Source: an uncultured Lachnospiraceae bacterium
GTDB taxonomy: Bacteria; Bacillota_A; Clostridia; Lachnospirales; Lachnospiraceae
Length of the DNA stretch: 7,301 nt
Direction: 5' to 3'
Assembly (NCBI GenBank): GCA_910587905.1
Contig: CAJUOF010000103.1
Span: 1-7,301, forward strand
Within the stretch, counting starts at the first letter, position 1; every line of letters starts with the position of its first letter. Both the position numbers and the translations under genes were made by a program. This document shows positions 5,756 to 7,301 of this stretch, one piece after another. Below the pieces are notes generated by a model that had not been told where the DNA came from, did no database searches, and saw only the letters and a list, made by a program, of their open reading frames with translations.

Positions 5756-5868
5756 CAATGCTCCTCCGCTTGCTCCTTCAGAAATTCCTCTATTTCCTGG
5801 CATATCGTGTTATGCTTACGAGCATCCTTATCCCCACAACGGGAGCTAGGAAACGGTTTTCGCCGCAT
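5755..5868 (-). CDS. 37-codon ORF or C-terminal remnant upstream of the prolyl-tRNA editing gene
   Basis: The frame from an ATG at 5868 gives 37 residues. The start (MRRKPFPSSRCG) looks unconvincing and has no ribosome binding site. The last 25 residues (DKDARKHNTICQEIEE, then FLKEQAEEH) look like a helical, charged protein C-terminus, and the stop overlaps the next ATG as TGATG, a common operon junction. The upstream part coincides with the edge of the repeat block at 5868-6045. It may be the end of a gene cut away by rearrangement or repeat insertion, a short leader ORF, or chance. No family is recognised. Confidence 0.35.
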   Translation of the reverse strand: MRRKPFPSSRCGDKDARKHNTICQEIEEFLKEQAEEH

Positions 5869-6045
5869 AGCTCGCATTTTTTTGAACTCACTGTGGACAT
5901 TCGCCTTCGCTTTCCCGAACCCGCCGTGCACAGCTCGAAAACCTTACGGTTCTGTCGCTGTGGGCATTCGCCCTTCCGAGCCCGCCGTGCACAGCTCGCA
6001 AAGCCTCACGGCTTTCCTCGCTGTGGGCATTCGCCCTATGGAGCC
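5868..6045. repeat. Imperfect 63-67-base tandem repeats with stem-loop structure
   Basis: Units begin with CTGTGG(A/G)CATTCGCC at 5891, 5958 and 6021; the third is cut after about 25 bases. A degenerate partial copy sits at 5868-5890, and an isolated match (ACGGTTTTCGCCG) near 5853-5865. The shared core includes CCCGCCGTGCACAGCTCG. In each full unit CACAGC can pair with GCTGTG of the next unit around an inner hairpin (5929-5962 and 5990-6025). The block fills the gap between the terminator at 6049 and the editing operon. No credible gene crosses it, although several frames stay open. It resembles a dispersed non-coding repeat family; genome-wide copy number cannot be seen here. Confidence 0.75.
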
Positions 6046-6048
6046 AGC

Positions 6049-6091
6049 AAAAAGGCGGATAAGGCTGCGAGCAGCCTTATCCGCCTTTTTT
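6049..6091. terminator. Strong bidirectional rho-independent terminator
   Basis: A perfect inverted repeat has 20-base arms at 6049-6068 and 6071-6090; the realistic fold is a 19-bp stem with a CGAG tetraloop. Five A's on the left and six T's on the right give a U-tail to transcripts in both directions. On the - strand it lies 22 bases after the stop of the carboxyltransferase gene, which it most likely terminates. It insulates that gene from the editing operon. Confidence 0.9.
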
Positions 6092-6113
6092 CCGTCTCCG
6101 CACGGCTCATCGC

Positions 6114-7301
6114 TTAAACAGGGTAACTCCCATCCTTGGCAAGGGTGGGATCCACCTTGGTCCTCTGGGCCTCTCTGTATTTGAAGAAATCCACGGCCAC
6201 CTGGGGGAAGAGGGCATAGGAGAGAACGTCCTCGTCCTGCTCCTTCCACTGGGCCATCTCCTTCTCATACTGGGCAAGCTTGGGCTCCAGCTTGTCGGCG
6301 GGACGGCAGGTGATCCGCTCCGCATCGCCGATGCACTTCTTGATCACTTCCGGATCCATGGGCTTGACGGTCTGGCCAAACTCGCCCCGGAGTAACTTCT
6401 TGGACTCGTTGGTCACCATCTTGTACCGCTCTCCCATCAGCACGTTGAACACGGCCTGGGTTCCCACGATCTGGCTGGAGGGTGTAACCAGGGGCGGCTC
6501 ACCGAAGTCTTTTCTCACCCTCGGAACCTCTTCCAGCACAGCCTGGAACTTATCCTCCGCACCCTGCTCCTTCAGCTGGGACAACAGGTTGGAGAGCATG
6601 CCGCCGGGCACCTGGTACATCAGGGTCTTAATGTTAACGCCCAGAACCTTGGGATTCAAGAGGCCGCTCTTGAGGGCTTCCTCACGGATAGGCGTAAAGT
6701 GCTCCGCGATCTCGGAGAGCGCCGTGATGTCAAGGCCCGTGTCGTAGGGCGTGCCCTTGAAGGCTTCCACCATGACCTCGGTGGCCGGCTGGCTGGTGCC
6801 CAGGGCCAGAGGCGACATGGCCGTATCGATGATGTCGCAGCCCGCCTCCACCGCTTTCATATAAGTCATGGAAGCGACACCGGAGGTATAGTGGGTGTGC
6901 AGGTCAATGGGCAGCGTCGTGGCGGATTTCAGCGCCTGGACCAGCTCCGTGGCCTTGGCGGGAACCAGAAGGCCCGCCATGTCCTTGATACAGATGGAAT
7001 GGGCGCCCATGTCCTCAATCTTCTTGGCGATATCCATCCAGTAGTCCAGCGTGTAGGCATCCCCCAGCGTATAGGAAAGGGCAACCTGCGCATGGCCCTT
7101 CTCCTTGATGGCCGCCTTGACTGCACACTCCAGGTTGCGGATATCGTTCAGGCAGTCAAAAATACGGATGATGTCAATGCCGTTGGCGATGGATTTCTGC
7201 ACGAAATACTCCACCACGTCGTCGGGATAATGATTGCAACCCAAACTATTCTGGCCTCGGAAGAGCATCTGCAGCTTCGTGTTCTTGAAGCCGTCCTTTA
7301 A
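6114..7301 (-). CDS. oadA: Pyruvate/oxaloacetate carboxyltransferase subunit (oadA/pycB-like), 5' end off window
   Basis: The frame is open to the right edge; 395 residues are visible, and about 70 N-terminal residues, including the first catalytic motifs, are missing. The visible part begins LKDGFKNTKLQMLFRGQNSL, a hallmark of the HMGL-like carboxyltransferase fold. Metal-site residues appear in CIKDMAGLLVP (the Lys that is carbamylated in relatives) and in IDLHTHYTSG (two His ligands). TAMSPLALGTSQPATE follows, then a PYC_OADA conserved domain with YQVPGGMLSN and VTPSSQIVGTQAVFN. The protein ends about VDPTLAKDGSYPV with no linker and no biotinyl (MKM) domain, so the biotin carrier must be a separate polypeptide. 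It would move CO2 between biotin and pyruvate/oxaloacetate, in an Na+-pumping decarboxylase or a split pyruvate carboxylase; the sequence alone does not decide which. A strong terminator follows 22 bases after its stop. Confidence 0.9.
   Translation of the reverse strand, partial: LKDGFKNTKLQMLFRGQNSLGCNHYPDDVVEYFVQKSIANGIDIIRIFDCLNDIRNLECAVKAAIKEKGHAQVALSYTLGDAYTLDYWMDIAKKIEDMGAHSICIKDMAGLLVPAKATELVQALKSATTLPIDLHTHYTSGVASMTYMKAVEAGCDIIDTAMSPLALGTSQPATEVMVEAFKGTPYDTGLDITALSEIAEHFTPIREEALKSGLLNPKVLGVNIKTLMYQVPGGMLSNLLSQLKEQGAEDKFQAVLEEVPRVRKDFGEPPLVTPSSQIVGTQAVFNVLMGERYKMVTNESKKLLRGEFGQTVKPMDPEVIKKCIGDAERITCRPADKLEPKLAQYEKEMAQWKEQDEDVLSYALFPQVAVDFFKYREAQRTKVDPTLAKDGSYPV

Noticed and set aside
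5868..6045. CRISPR-like array
   Set aside because: There are only two full units and one partial. The units are contiguous and similar along their whole length, with no short constant repeat alternating with unique spacers.
5645..6184. + strand ORFs of 136 and 179 codons across the repeat block
   Set aside because: They cross the structured repeats, the strong terminator and the ends of two genes on the other strand, and their repeated peptide simply mirrors the DNA repeat.
6699..7301. + strand ORF opposite the carboxyltransferase
   Set aside because: It is a shadow of a strongly conserved coding sequence on the - strand; long complementary ORFs are common in GC-rich genes.

Overview
The window looks like chromosomal DNA from a gut-type clostridium, most likely a Lachnospiraceae member (Bacillota). 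This is inferred from strong AGGAGG-type ribosome binding sites, moderately high GC with many C/G third codon positions, and gene types common in that family: an ECF sigma factor paired with an RsgI-like anti-sigma factor, a Uma2-family gene, and a biotin-free carboxyltransferase subunit. No genus is claimed. No rRNA, tRNA, CRISPR array, insertion sequence or phage gene was seen.

Left part, + strand. A rho-independent terminator (10-53) closes an off-window gene. The stretch from 54 to 161 holds no gene that I can see. A good sigma-A-like promoter (162-190) then drives a decayed Uma2-family gene (223-588) carrying a frameshift and an internal deletion. A three-gene operon follows (719-2454): a small, probably exported protein with three 18-residue DxDGDGICD calcium-loop repeats and a His/Gly tail; an ECF sigma factor; and a membrane anti-sigma factor with an RsgI-type extracytoplasmic domain and a second His/Gly tail. 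The last two genes overlap by 8 bases. This operon is the best candidate here for a little-described system: a membrane-spanning sigma/anti-sigma switch whose signal could involve Ca2+ or another metal and the repeat protein.

Middle part, - strand, convergent with the sigma operon across only 15 bases. In transcription order there are a 37-codon ORF or gene remnant (5755-5868), a ProXp-ala/PrdX-type prolyl-tRNA editing protein (5210-5755), a YbaK-type Cys-tRNA(Pro) deacylase (4717-5205), a possible 30-codon ORF (4628-4720), a YdcF-family protein (3771-4589) and an M16 zinc peptidase (2470-3747). Spacing is tight: TGATG and ATGA overlaps, a 4-base gap, 38 bases before ydcF and 23 before the peptidase. 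One transcript is therefore likely. The two editing proteins would together clear Ala and Cys wrongly attached to tRNA(Pro).

Right part. About 180 bases (5868-6045) hold imperfect 63-67-base tandem repeats that fold into stem-loops. They are followed by a very strong bidirectional terminator (6049-6091). Beyond it, on the - strand, lies the C-terminal part of a pyruvate/oxaloacetate carboxyltransferase subunit (oadA-like), which runs off the right edge and ends without a biotin-carrier domain.
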